NCBI GenBank assembly: GCA_036741235.1 | Contig: DAINSQ010000027.1 | Span: 1 to 36,599 of the forward strand | Direction of reading: 5' to 3' | Length of the DNA stretch: 36,599 nt | Source: JABWBR01 sp036741235 | GTDB lineage: Bacteria; Bacteroidota; Bacteroidia; Chitinophagales; Saprospiraceae | Shown here: positions 1 through 6,114 of the stretch, one piece after another | How the letters are laid out: the number at the start of each line of letters is the position of its first letter | Numbering within the stretch: position 1 is the first letter of the stretch | Position numbers and translations under genes: made by a program | The notes under the pieces: model-generated | What the model saw: the letters and a program-made list of their open reading frames with translations, nothing else | Databases searched by the model: none | What the model was told of the DNA's origin: nothing

Positions 1-324
1 AAAAAGCACTTTGTAAGCTGGCGAAAATTACATCAGCCCCCCCTACCCCGACCTGTATTGGCAACAAGTCCGGCCGAGGCGCCCCCTCCTGTTGCAACTG
101 TCGAACAGCCGCCAACAAGTAGCGATAAAATAGACCCCATCAAGGCCATCGTTCACAAAAGCGTAACCGACAACGAGGGCATTGCCTCTGAAACCCTGGC
201 CGATTTACTGGCCCGGCAAGGCGCCGTTGACCGGGCAACCAAAATGTATGAACGCTTAATGTTGATTTTTCCGGAAAAAAGTGCTTACTTTGCGGCCAAA
301 ATTGAACAACTGAAAAAAATATAG
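1..324 (+). CDS. TPR-like protein, C-terminal part (5' end outside window)
   Basis: The frame is open from the left edge and ends with TAG at 322-324, so only about 107 C-terminal residues are visible. The first part is rich in proline and alanine (a low-complexity linker with PPPP-like runs). It is followed by a helical segment with the look of a tetratricopeptide unit: an LADLLARQG helix, then RATKMYERLMLIFPEKSAYFAAKIEQLKK, shown here only as a description of the repeat pattern. The stop is 2 nt before the secG start, so the two genes are probably co-transcribed. In many Bacteroidota a hypothetical protein sits between lptE and secG, and this fits that slot (family knowledge). A TTG at 58 could be misread as a start, but the frame continues upstream without a stop. 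The function is unknown. Confidence 0.7.
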   Translation, partial: KKHFVSWRKLHQPPLPRPVLATSPAEAPPPVATVEQPPTSSDKIDPIKAIVHKSVTDNEGIASETLADLLARQGAVDRATKMYERLMLIFPEKSAYFAAKIEQLKKI

Positions 325-326
325 CA

Positions 327-590
327 ATGCTGACGTTTATCATTATTCTGATCGCCCTGGTTTGCGTGATGCTGATGCTGACGATTCTGATCCAAAACCC
401 GAAAGGCGGCGGAGTAGATTCCTCTTTTGGCGGCGCACAGGCCAACCAAATGTTTGGCGCAGCCCGCCAGGCCGATTTTATTGAAAAATTGACCTGGTAC
501 CTGGCTATCGCCTTGTTTGTGCTATGTATCGTCGCCACACTTGTTGTCGACAGTAGCAATAGCGCCGCTGAACAATTGCTTTCGCAATAA
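327..590 (+). CDS. secG: Preprotein translocase subunit SecG
   Basis: Encodes 87 residues, the normal size for SecG, the small accessory subunit of the SecYEG inner-membrane channel. Two hydrophobic segments are visible, roughly residues 2-22 and 55-74. They are separated by the SecG-typical cytoplasmic loop with QNPKGGG and a glycine-rich FGGAQ stretch (residues about 23-40). The start ATG lies 2 nt after the upstream stop, and a strong hairpin terminator follows at 616-653. The upstream TPR-like gene and downstream groES-groEL are the standard Bacteroidota neighbourhood. The assignment rests on the loop motif, topology and synteny. Confidence 0.93.
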   Translation: MLTFIIILIALVCVMLMLTILIQNPKGGGVDSSFGGAQANQMFGAARQADFIEKLTWYLAIALFVLCIVATLVVDSSNSAAEQLLSQ

Positions 591-615
591 GCAGCTGTAC
601 CAACAGCTTCCAGCC

Positions 616-653
616 AAAAAGTCACCCCGGTGATGCGGGGTGACTTTTTTTTT
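616..653 (+). terminator. Rho-independent terminator after secG
   Basis: A perfect 9-bp stem (GTCACCCCG at 621-629 with CGGGGTGAC at 636-644) with a 6-nt loop is followed by nine T residues. The A run at 616-620 extends the stem. It separates the secG transcript from groES. Confidence 0.9.
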
Positions 654-747
654 GCCCATTGACATTTTGTCCTGCCTTCATTCCTGAAATATTGCCCGAC
701 CTGTCATATTAGACTGCAATACCTGCAAAATTGTCACGTCAACTTAA

Positions 748-766
748 TTGGCACGAGATATGATAA
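748..766 (+). promoter_or_regulatory. Possible sigma-54-like promoter upstream of groES
   Basis: TTGGCACG at 748-755 matches the -24 half of a sigma-54 promoter (TGGCACG). A GA dinucleotide stands at 762-763, exactly 12 nt after the GG at 750-751, where the consensus has GC. The predicted transcription start near 774 would leave a leader of about 50 nt before the groES ATG. The -12 half is imperfect, so this is a candidate only. No clear TAnnTTTG box was seen in the same gap. Confidence 0.3.
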
Positions 767-822
767 ACAAGGGTGTTCAATTCTTGTATTTGTTAACAAC
801 GACCATATAAAATAACAGCTTT

Positions 823-1086
823 ATGAAGCCCATCAACGACAGAGTAGTTGTCAAACCCGCCCCCGCAGAAGAGAAAACCAAGGGCGGCATTATTATCCCG
901 GATACGGCTAAAGAAAAACCGCAGCGCGGCGAAGTAGTGGCCGTCGGCCCGGGTAAAGACGGCAACCTGATGACCGTACAGGTTGGCGACATCGTGTTGT
1001 ACGGCAAATACGCCGGCCAGGAACTCCACTACAATGGAGAGGACTACCTCATTATGCGCGAAGACGATATCCTGGTAGTCATTTAA
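823..1086 (+). CDS. groES: Co-chaperonin GroES
   Basis: Encodes 87 residues; GroES subunits are typically 90-100. It forms the seven-membered lid on GroEL during protein folding in the cytoplasm. Visible features are the N-terminal KPINDRVVVKP strand, the mobile loop with TKGGIIIPDTAKEKP (about residues 19-33) that binds GroEL, the RGEVVAVGPG strand, and the C-terminal DYLIMREDDILVVI. It is followed after 58 nt by groEL in the same orientation, so the two form the usual groESL operon. No CIRCE operator (TTAGCACTC inverted repeat) was seen upstream. Confidence 0.97.
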   Translation: MKPINDRVVVKPAPAEEKTKGGIIIPDTAKEKPQRGEVVAVGPGKDGNLMTVQVGDIVLYGKYAGQELHYNGEDYLIMREDDILVVI

Positions 1087-1144
1087 CCCCGGGTTTTCGC
1101 GCTACTGGTCCACTTTTTTCCTTATTAAAACAAATTCATTTCCA

Positions 1145-2773
1145 ATGGCAAAAGAAATTAGCTTTAATAGAGACGCAAGAGAAAAACTTCGCTCAGGCGT
1201 AGACGCCCTGGCAAATGCCGTAAAGGTTACCCTCGGCCCCAAAGGCCGCAACGTGGTTATCCAAAAGAGCTTCGGCGCCCCGCAAATCACCAAAGACGGC
1301 GTTACGGTGGCCAAAGAAGTTGAACTGGAAGACCAGGTCGAAAATATGGGCGCTCAAATGCTCAAGGAAGTAGCTTCCAAAACTGCCGATGTGGCAGGCG
1401 ATGGCACTACCACCGCTACGGTGCTGGCCCAGGCCATGATTAACGCCGGCCTCAAAAACGTGACAGCCGGCGCCAACCCGATGGATCTCAAGCGCGGCAT
1501 GGACAAGGCCGTTAAGCACGTTATCAAAGACTTGAAAGAACAGTCGGAGAAAATCGGCGACGACTTCGAGAAGATCCGCCAGGTAGCCGCCGTTTCCGCC
1601 AATAACGACGAGGAAATCGGCCAACTCATCGCCGACGCCATGAAACGCGTTTCTAAAGACGGCGTAATCACGGTTGAGGAAGCCAAAGGCACCGATACCT
1701 ACGTTGAAGAGGTAGTGGGCATGCAGTTCGACCGCGGCTATTTGTCGCCCTACTTCGTGACTAACCCCGATGACATGACGACGGAATACGAAAATCCGCT
1801 CATCCTCATCCACGATAAGAAGATCAGCAATATGCAGGAAATTGTGCCCATCCTGGAAAAAACGATCCAGACCGGCCGTCCTCTGCTTATTATTGCTGAA
1901 GACATTGAAAGCCAGGCCCTCGGCGTATTGGTAGTGAACCGCCTGCGCGCCGGCCTCAAAGTAGTAGCCGTAAAAGCGCCGGGCTTCGGCGACCGCCGCA
2001 AGGCTATGCTCGAAGATATCGCCATCCTCACCGGCGGTACGGTTATCAGCGAGGAGAAAGGCTACAAACTCGACAATACAGGTGTCGAGCACCTGGGCCA
2101 GGCCGAAAAGATTATTATCGATAAAGACAATACGACTATTGTCAACGGCCGCGGCAAGGATGACCAAATCCAGGCCCGCATCAACCAGATCAAACAACAA
2201 ATCGGTACGACTACTTCCGACTACGACCGCGAAAAGCTCCAGGAACGCCTGGCCAAATTGGCAGGCGGCGTGGCAGTGCTGTACGTAGGCGCGCCCACGG
2301 AGGTGGAGATGAAGGAGAAAAAAGACCGCGTTGACGACGCCCTGCACGCTACCCGCGCAGCCGTTGAGGAAGGTATCGTGGCCGGCGGCGGCGTCGCCCT
2401 CGTTCGCGCTATCAATGCCATCAAAAACCTGAAGGGCGCCAACGAAGATGAAACCGTTGGTATGCAAATCGTTCGCAAAGCCCTCGAAGCGCCACTGCGA
2501 ACTATCTCTGAAAATGCCGGCGTAGAAGGCTCCGTTGTGCTCCAGCGCGTGATGAACGCTAAAGGTAGCTACGGCTACAATGCCCGCACCGATAAGTTTG
2601 AGGACCTCAAGAAGGCAGGCGTGATCGACCCGACCAAGGTGACCCGCATCGCCCTCGAAAATGCCGCTTCTATCTCGGGTATGGTACTCACTACCGAATG
2701 CGTGATTAACGATAAGAAGGACAAAGAACCTATGCCGATGCCCGCAGGCGGAGGTATGAATGGGATGATGTAA
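1145..2773 (+). CDS. groEL: Chaperonin GroEL (Hsp60)
   Basis: Encodes 542 residues, full length for GroEL. It is the ATP-driven double-ring folding chamber that works with GroES. Visible are the N-terminal AKEISFNRDAREKL, LGPKGRNVV, the ATP-site GDGTTTATVLAQ near residue 86, the apical-domain EDIESQALGVLVVN region, GGGVALVRA near residue 414, and the C-terminal Gly/Met-rich tail (PMPAGGGMNGMM) that lines the cavity floor. Nothing is missing. Codon use is strongly biased to C-ending codons, as expected for a highly expressed gene. Confidence 0.99.
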   Translation: MAKEISFNRDAREKLRSGVDALANAVKVTLGPKGRNVVIQKSFGAPQITKDGVTVAKEVELEDQVENMGAQMLKEVASKTADVAGDGTTTATVLAQAMINAGLKNVTAGANPMDLKRGMDKAVKHVIKDLKEQSEKIGDDFEKIRQVAAVSANNDEEIGQLIADAMKRVSKDGVITVEEAKGTDTYVEEVVGMQFDRGYLSPYFVTNPDDMTTEYENPLILIHDKKISNMQEIVPILEKTIQTGRPLLIIAEDIESQALGVLVVNRLRAGLKVVAVKAPGFGDRRKAMLEDIAILTGGTVISEEKGYKLDNTGVEHLGQAEKIIIDKDNTTIVNGRGKDDQIQARINQIKQQIGTTTSDYDREKLQERLAKLAGGVAVLYVGAPTEVEMKEKKDRVDDALHATRAAVEEGIVAGGGVALVRAINAIKNLKGANEDETVGMQIVRKALEAPLRTISENAGVEGSVVLQRVMNAKGSYGYNARTDKFEDLKKAGVIDPTKVTRIALENAASISGMVLTTECVINDKKDKEPMPMPAGGGMNGMM

Positions 2774-2775
2774 AC

Positions 2776-2950
2776 AGCCAGTTGTCGGTTGTGGGTTGTA
2801 GGTTGTGGGTTGTAAGTTCGTATATTGGTTTATAATTTACACACTTTCACTCATCACACCTACACCCCACATCTAATCTCACAGGTTTATGATTCACTCC
2901 TATTAGTAAACCAATAAACTCATAAACTTATAAACGAACCGACAACCGCG
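2776..2950. repeat. Low-complexity fold-back intergenic repeat after groEL
   Basis: The left part carries tandem heptamer-like units (GGTTGTG / GGTTGTA, about 2787-2817). The flanks pair with each other: TTGTCGGTT (about 2782-2790) with AACCGACAA (about 2937-2946), and further in TATTGGTTTA with TAAACCAATA. It therefore forms a long imperfect hairpin between the convergent groEL and FemAB-like genes and may serve as a terminator. No ORF or RNA motif was recognised. Confidence 0.55.
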
Positions 2951-2953
2951 CCC

Positions 2954-4255
2954 CTACCCCCTAAACGGATGCCTCGGCGTCCAATTCACTTGAGGTTCCA
3001 AAAAGCGAACCATAAACGGCAAGATGAGGTTGCCCCACCAACAGCGATGGCGCAAGTAATTGTGGAGCGAATGAGCGGTAGCTCCTACCGAACTCTTGAT
3101 CTCCATGGCAGTACGCGAAAACACCACTTTCCCGGCGCCCGCTTCGATTCCCTGCTTCACCATATCGTAAAGCATATTGAGATAAAGTTGATAGTGCGTA
3201 TTGGCCTCGTCTTGAAGCCCCAGGAAATGAGCCTCCAGTTCATCGCCATTAAGAATTGTTGTAAAAAAGCCCAACAGCTCCTCTCCGCGAAAGTAACCTT
3301 TTACCGTAAATCGATGTGGAAAAGTGCGCGCCAGTTGATGAAAATATCCAGGGTGCAAATGCAACATATTGAATTCAGCCTTGGCGGAAATATGGCCGTA
3401 TAAGTCGTGGATCAGGCCTTCATTTTCTTCCAGAAAAGCCGCATCTAACTCCCTCAATTCCAAATCGCGCACAGCCTTGAAAGCCCTGCGGGCGCGCACG
3501 CGATACTTTGAACTCATGGCGTCAAGATAATCTTCGAATGTATGCCAGCCTGGGTCAATATCCAGTATCATATTGGGCTGAAACGGCGCCAATGTAAAGC
3601 CGCTTCTTTTCCAGAAACTATCATTGCCGGTGCGCGGGTGCAGGTCTTTGATCATTATGCCGTCTACGGGGTTGCCCAAGTCATTGAGGCGGCCCACCAG
3701 GGCAGTAACAGCCTCTTCGAGCAGTTGTAAGGCCTGGAGTTCCGATAGCGACGATGAAAATGCGTACCCGTGTTGGCCGGTGAGTAATAAATTGCCGCAT
3801 ATCAACAAGCGCAATTTGACACGCGAGGCGACGGCGTTGCGCAGGCGGTTTTTCCAGTATTGCCAGGCGCCGGTAGTGTGTGCCTCAGGGGCCTGAATAT
3901 GTTCTCCGGCATCAAAAGTCAGCAATTGACATACAGCCAGGCCTGCCGGCTTTCCTTCCTGGCGAAAAAACAGGTATCGAAAATCCATACCCGCCGGCGG
4001 CGTTTCCGCCAGCATTTCCAGATAAGGCAGTTGAAGGAACAAGTCGTGATCAGGCGCCAACTCCTGCCATTCTTCCGGCAGCGCCGCAGCGTCGGCGCTC
4101 CACTCGCAGGAATATCCCGGGAGGCTCAGTTGCACCGTCGCCCACCCTGGCGGCGAAGCGTCAACTGTTGGCGTAGAACCAATAAAAAACAGGTGTTGTG
4201 CAAGCGCGGATACGACACAGCTTTTCTCTCGCGCGGTAGCCTGACGTGACTTCAT
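2954..4255 (-). CDS. FemAB/GNAT-like acyltransferase domain protein
   Basis: Encodes 433 residues from the ATG at 4253-4255. The frame stays open further upstream (to 4432), but that extension would run through the divergent promoter region, so the shorter start is preferred. The C-terminal half looks like the GNAT fold of FemAB / Acetyltransf_6 proteins: YRVRARRAFKAVRDLELREL, LIHDLYGHISAKAEFNML, then GEELLGFFTTILNGDELEAHFLGL and YLNMLYDMVKQGIEAGAGKVVFSRTA. No classical acetyl-CoA RxxGxG/A motif is evident. Such proteins transfer aminoacyl or acyl groups to peptidoglycan precursors, lipids or pigments; the substrate here is unknown. It is divergent from the lipoprotein gene at 4389. Assignment to the superfamily is moderate; the specific function is not known. 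Confidence 0.65.
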   Translation of the reverse strand: MKSRQATAREKSCVVSALAQHLFFIGSTPTVDASPPGWATVQLSLPGYSCEWSADAAALPEEWQELAPDHDLFLQLPYLEMLAETPPAGMDFRYLFFRQEGKPAGLAVCQLLTFDAGEHIQAPEAHTTGAWQYWKNRLRNAVASRVKLRLLICGNLLLTGQHGYAFSSSLSELQALQLLEEAVTALVGRLNDLGNPVDGIMIKDLHPRTGNDSFWKRSGFTLAPFQPNMILDIDPGWHTFEDYLDAMSSKYRVRARRAFKAVRDLELRELDAAFLEENEGLIHDLYGHISAKAEFNMLHLHPGYFHQLARTFPHRFTVKGYFRGEELLGFFTTILNGDELEAHFLGLQDEANTHYQLYLNMLYDMVKQGIEAGAGKVVFSRTAMEIKSSVGATAHSLHNYLRHRCWWGNLILPFMVRFLEPQVNWTPRHPFRG

Positions 4256-4314
4256 TAGTGTGGTACTATAGGGTGTATATGTGTAGTTATCAAACGCAGC
4301 GAAACGGCAAAAAG

Positions 4315-4347
4315 TTGCGAGCCGAAAATCAGCAGGCACTATCTTTG
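4315..4347 (+). promoter_or_regulatory. Bacteroidota-type promoter for the lipoprotein gene
   Basis: TTG at 4315-4317 and TATCTTTG at 4340-4347 match the -33 and -7 boxes (TTG, spacer, TAnnTTTG) with a 22-nt spacer. The predicted start of transcription is near 4354, giving a leader of about 35 nt before the ATG at 4389. Confidence 0.6.
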
Positions 4348-4388
4348 CCCCAATCTTTTTGTGAATAAACGATTTATAATAGTTGAAC

Positions 4389-4865
4389 ATGAAAAAATTG
4401 TCTGAACTCATTTTTAGCGCATTATTTGTCATAGGGCTGGCCTACTGCAAACAAGATGACAAAACGGTAACCGACCTCAAATCGCACCTGCCCGGCGAAT
4501 GGGAAGTGGAATCGCTGCGCGTGCAGGTTAATACCGCCGACAACACCGATTCGAGCTACGTCTTCGAAGCGCAACGCGACTCCTGGATAGCCAAATTTCA
4601 GGTGAAGCCTTTTCGCACTTTTTACACCGACGATAATAAATATCGCATCGAATACCGCACCCAATACGATTCCCTCATCAGCACCTCGCGCGGTATCTGG
4701 AATGTTTTTGGAGATACGCTTATGCGCATCGAACCCACCGCAACCTACCAGTATACGGTTAAACTGCAACCCGGGCGGCTGGAGTATAAATCAATGGTTG
4801 ACTGGGACGGCGACGGCCAGGAAGACGACGAGTATATAGAAGTACAGCGCTTTTTGAAGCGTTAA
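4389..4865 (+). CDS. Putative lipoprotein, lipocalin-like
   Basis: Encodes 158 residues from the ATG at 4389; an upstream in-frame TTG at 4383 is less likely. The N-terminus has the form MKK, a hydrophobic stretch, then GLAYC at residues 16-20. This is a plausible but imperfect lipobox, with Tyr before the Cys. The mature part begins with a HLPGEWEVESLRV strand and continues with alternating strands ending in EYIEVQRFLKR. This resembles small lipocalin-like proteins common in Bacteroidota (LxGxW pattern). An acidic DWDGDGQEDDE stretch near the C-terminus could bind a cation. The likely location is the periplasmic face of a membrane. No specific ligand can be inferred. Confidence 0.7.
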   Translation: MKKLSELIFSALFVIGLAYCKQDDKTVTDLKSHLPGEWEVESLRVQVNTADNTDSSYVFEAQRDSWIAKFQVKPFRTFYTDDNKYRIEYRTQYDSLISTSRGIWNVFGDTLMRIEPTATYQYTVKLQPGRLEYKSMVDWDGDGQEDDEYIEVQRFLKR

Positions 4866-4957
4866 CAGGCATGTAAGCGTTATTTTTTTAACAAAAATTT
4901 TATTTTTTGAGATAATGGCGTAAATTTACCCAACACTTAAAACAAAACGCTAAACCT

Positions 4958-5392
4958 ATGGAAATGGAAATCAACTGGCTCGCCGTTGCGCTGGCCGCCC
5001 TGGTACCGATGGTAACAGGTTTTGTGTATTATCACCCGAAGGTAATGGGAGGCCCCTGGATGAAAGTCAACGGCTTCACCCTCGAAAGTGTCGGCGCCGG
5101 GCCCAAACCGGTTTTGTACGGCGTAGCGCTGCTCTTATCTTTTCTCCTTTCGCTGTGGGTCTGTATCAACGTAACAGGCCCCGGCCAGGATGTCGCGCCT
5201 GACGGGCATAGCTATGTCACGTTCGGCCACGGCGCGGCCCACGGCATATTTAACTCATTGCTGATTTTGCTGCCTATTTTGGGCACCCAATCCATTTTTG
5301 AAAAACGCGGCTGGGGATGGGTTTTCGTCAACCTCGGCTATTGGGCGCTTACGCTTGTCATTATGGGCGGTATCTTGAGCGCCTGGAGGTAA
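4958..5392 (+). CDS. DUF1761-family membrane protein
   Basis: Encodes 144 residues with four hydrophobic segments (about residues 6-27, 50-70, 95-113, 121-141). The N-terminal pattern NWLAVALAALVPMVTGFVYY followed by HPKVMGGPWMK is the DUF1761 signature, a family of small integral membrane proteins without a known function. ATG codons at 4958 and 4964 are both possible starts; the first is used. The gene is read toward the tRNA operon and ends 19 nt before a hairpin at 5412-5439 that could stop transcription in both directions. Confidence 0.8.
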   Translation: MEMEINWLAVALAALVPMVTGFVYYHPKVMGGPWMKVNGFTLESVGAGPKPVLYGVALLLSFLLSLWVCINVTGPGQDVAPDGHSYVTFGHGAAHGIFNSLLILLPILGTQSIFEKRGWGWVFVNLGYWALTLVIMGGILSAWR

Positions 5393-5411
5393 TATCCGCG
5401 TTTTATAAAGC

Positions 5412-5439
5412 AAAAAAGCCCACCGATCGGTGGGCTTTT
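5412..5439 (-). terminator. Terminator after the Pro-like tRNA (possibly bidirectional)
   Basis: The perfect palindrome AAGCCCACCGATCGGTGGGCTT is flanked by A residues on the left (T run on the minus strand) and four T residues on the right. It ends the minus-strand tRNA operon and may also stop the plus-strand DUF1761 transcript. A near copy stands at 5694-5722 with compensating base changes in the stem. Confidence 0.8.
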
Positions 5440-5445
5440 CATGTG

Positions 5446-5525
5446 TCGGGATACCAGGATTTGAACCTGGGACCCTCCCGACGCTACCAAGCGTCGGGAT
5501 GCGCTAACGGACTGCGCTACTCCCT
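5446..5525 (-). pseudogene. Aberrant tRNA-Pro-like gene
   Basis: On the minus strand the 3' half (variable loop, T arm, acceptor strand ending TATCCCGA) is identical to the tRNA-Pro(TGG) at 5729-5802, and the GCGC D-stem strands are kept. Three things are abnormal. The anticodon arm is replaced by a perfect 10-bp stem (TCCCGACGCT with AGCGTCGGGA) around TGGT, 7 nt longer than a normal arm. The D-loop GG is reduced to GT. The 5' acceptor strand (around GGGAG) no longer pairs fully with the 3' strand. It is probably a degenerate tandem duplicate, or a sequence altered by misassembly next to the N gap. Confidence 0.65.
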
Positions 5526-5549
5526 GATTATCATGGCATCTCTCAATTT

Positions 5550-5649
5550 NNNNNNNNNNNNNNNNNNNNNNNNNNNNNNNNNNNNNNNNNNNNNNNNNNN
5601 NNNNNNNNNNNNNNNNNNNNNNNNNNNNNNNNNNNNNNNNNNNNNNNNN
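5550..5649. other. Assembly gap (100 N) flanked by a 36-bp direct repeat
   Basis: Exactly 100 N, a conventional placeholder for unknown length. The 36 bases before it (5514-5549) are identical to the 36 after it (5650-5685). The two contig ends may simply overlap, or a tandem tRNA array may be collapsed here. Confidence 0.95.
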
Positions 5650-5693
5650 GCGCTACTCCCTGATTATCATGGCATCTCTCAATTTATCCAAAT

Positions 5694-5722
5694 AAAAAAA
5701 GCCCGCCGATCGGCGGGCTCTT
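5694..5722 (-). terminator. Terminator after tRNA-Pro(TGG)
   Basis: The hairpin AGCCCGCCG-AT-CGGCGGGCT (5700-5719) is followed on the minus strand by at least six T residues (A run at 5694-5700). Compared with the twin at 5412-5439, an A to G and a T to C change compensate each other in the stem, which supports a functional hairpin. Confidence 0.8.
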
Positions 5723-5728
5723 CATGTG

Positions 5729-5802
5729 TCGGGATACCAGGATTTGAACCTGGGACCCCCTGCTCCCAAAGCAGGTGCGCTACCGGACTGCGCTACATCC
5801 CG
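5729..5802 (-). tRNA. tRNA-Pro (anticodon TGG)
   Basis: A 74-nt cloverleaf read on the minus strand. The acceptor CGGGATG pairs with TATCCCG (two wobble or weak pairs), the D arm is GCGC/GCGC, the anticodon stem CCTGC/GCAGG encloses the loop TTTGGGA with anticodon TGG, and the T arm is CCAGG-TTCAAAT-CCTGG. The discriminator is A; CCA is not encoded. It is the middle member of the Ser-Pro-(Pro-like) operon. Confidence 0.95.
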
Positions 5803-5835
5803 AATTTGTGGTTGGAAACGACTTTAGAAAAGAAG

Positions 5836-5924
5836 CGGTGACGGAGGGATTCGAACCCTCGGTACCCCTTTCAGAGTACGTCGGTTTAGCAAACCGGTGG
5901 TTTCAGCCACTCACCCACGTCACC
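5836..5924 (-). tRNA. tRNA-Ser (anticodon GCT)
   Basis: An 89-nt class II tRNA on the minus strand. The acceptor GGTGACG pairs with CGTCACC and the discriminator is G. The anticodon stem CGGTT/AACCG encloses TGCTA-type loop sequence with anticodon GCT, followed by the long variable arm (GTACTCTGAAAGGGGTAC) typical of serine tRNAs, and a T arm with GGTTCGAATCC. It is the first gene of the tRNA operon. Confidence 0.95.
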
Positions 5925-5961
5925 TGCATTGTGCTTGTGTGGCTTTTTTCAAAAGCGATCA

Positions 5962-5991
5962 CAAAGGTAGCGATCAGACTTAAAAAAACAA
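5962..5991 (-). promoter_or_regulatory. Promoter of the tRNA operon
   Basis: On the minus strand TTG (5991-5989) and TACCTTTG (5969-5962) are separated by 19 nt, a full match to the Bacteroidota TTG / TAnnTTTG promoter. The tRNA-Ser 5' end lies 37 nt downstream at 5924. Confidence 0.75.
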
Positions 5992-6087
5992 GCCCTCGGC
6001 CCAAATATTTTTCCAAGTCTAACAACAAATCTATGCAAGGGAAAGTTCCGGCCGGCGGCTTTCGAAGCATAACGTGTTATTATTGTG

Positions 6088-6095
6088 TATATTTG
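6088..6095 (+). promoter_or_regulatory. Probable -7 box for the phospholipase D-like gene
   Basis: TATATTTG fits TAnnTTTG. The predicted start near 6102 supports the ATG at 6115 over the in-frame GTG at 6085, which lies upstream of the box. The -33 box is weak (TTTC at 6060-6063). Confidence 0.45.
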
Positions 6096-6114
6096 TATCA
6101 AAACCTGGTATCCC

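Noticed and set aside
1193..2467. Long minus-strand open frame inside groEL
   Set aside because: It is the antisense shadow of a strongly codon-biased gene; the sense frame is an unmistakable complete GroEL.
4256..4432. Longer start for the FemAB-like gene
   Set aside because: The extension would cover the divergent promoter boxes at 4315-4347 and has no domain-like sequence.
5317..5841. Open frame running through the tRNA genes and the 100-N gap
   Set aside because: It exists only because N codons do not read as stops, and it overlaps clear tRNA genes.
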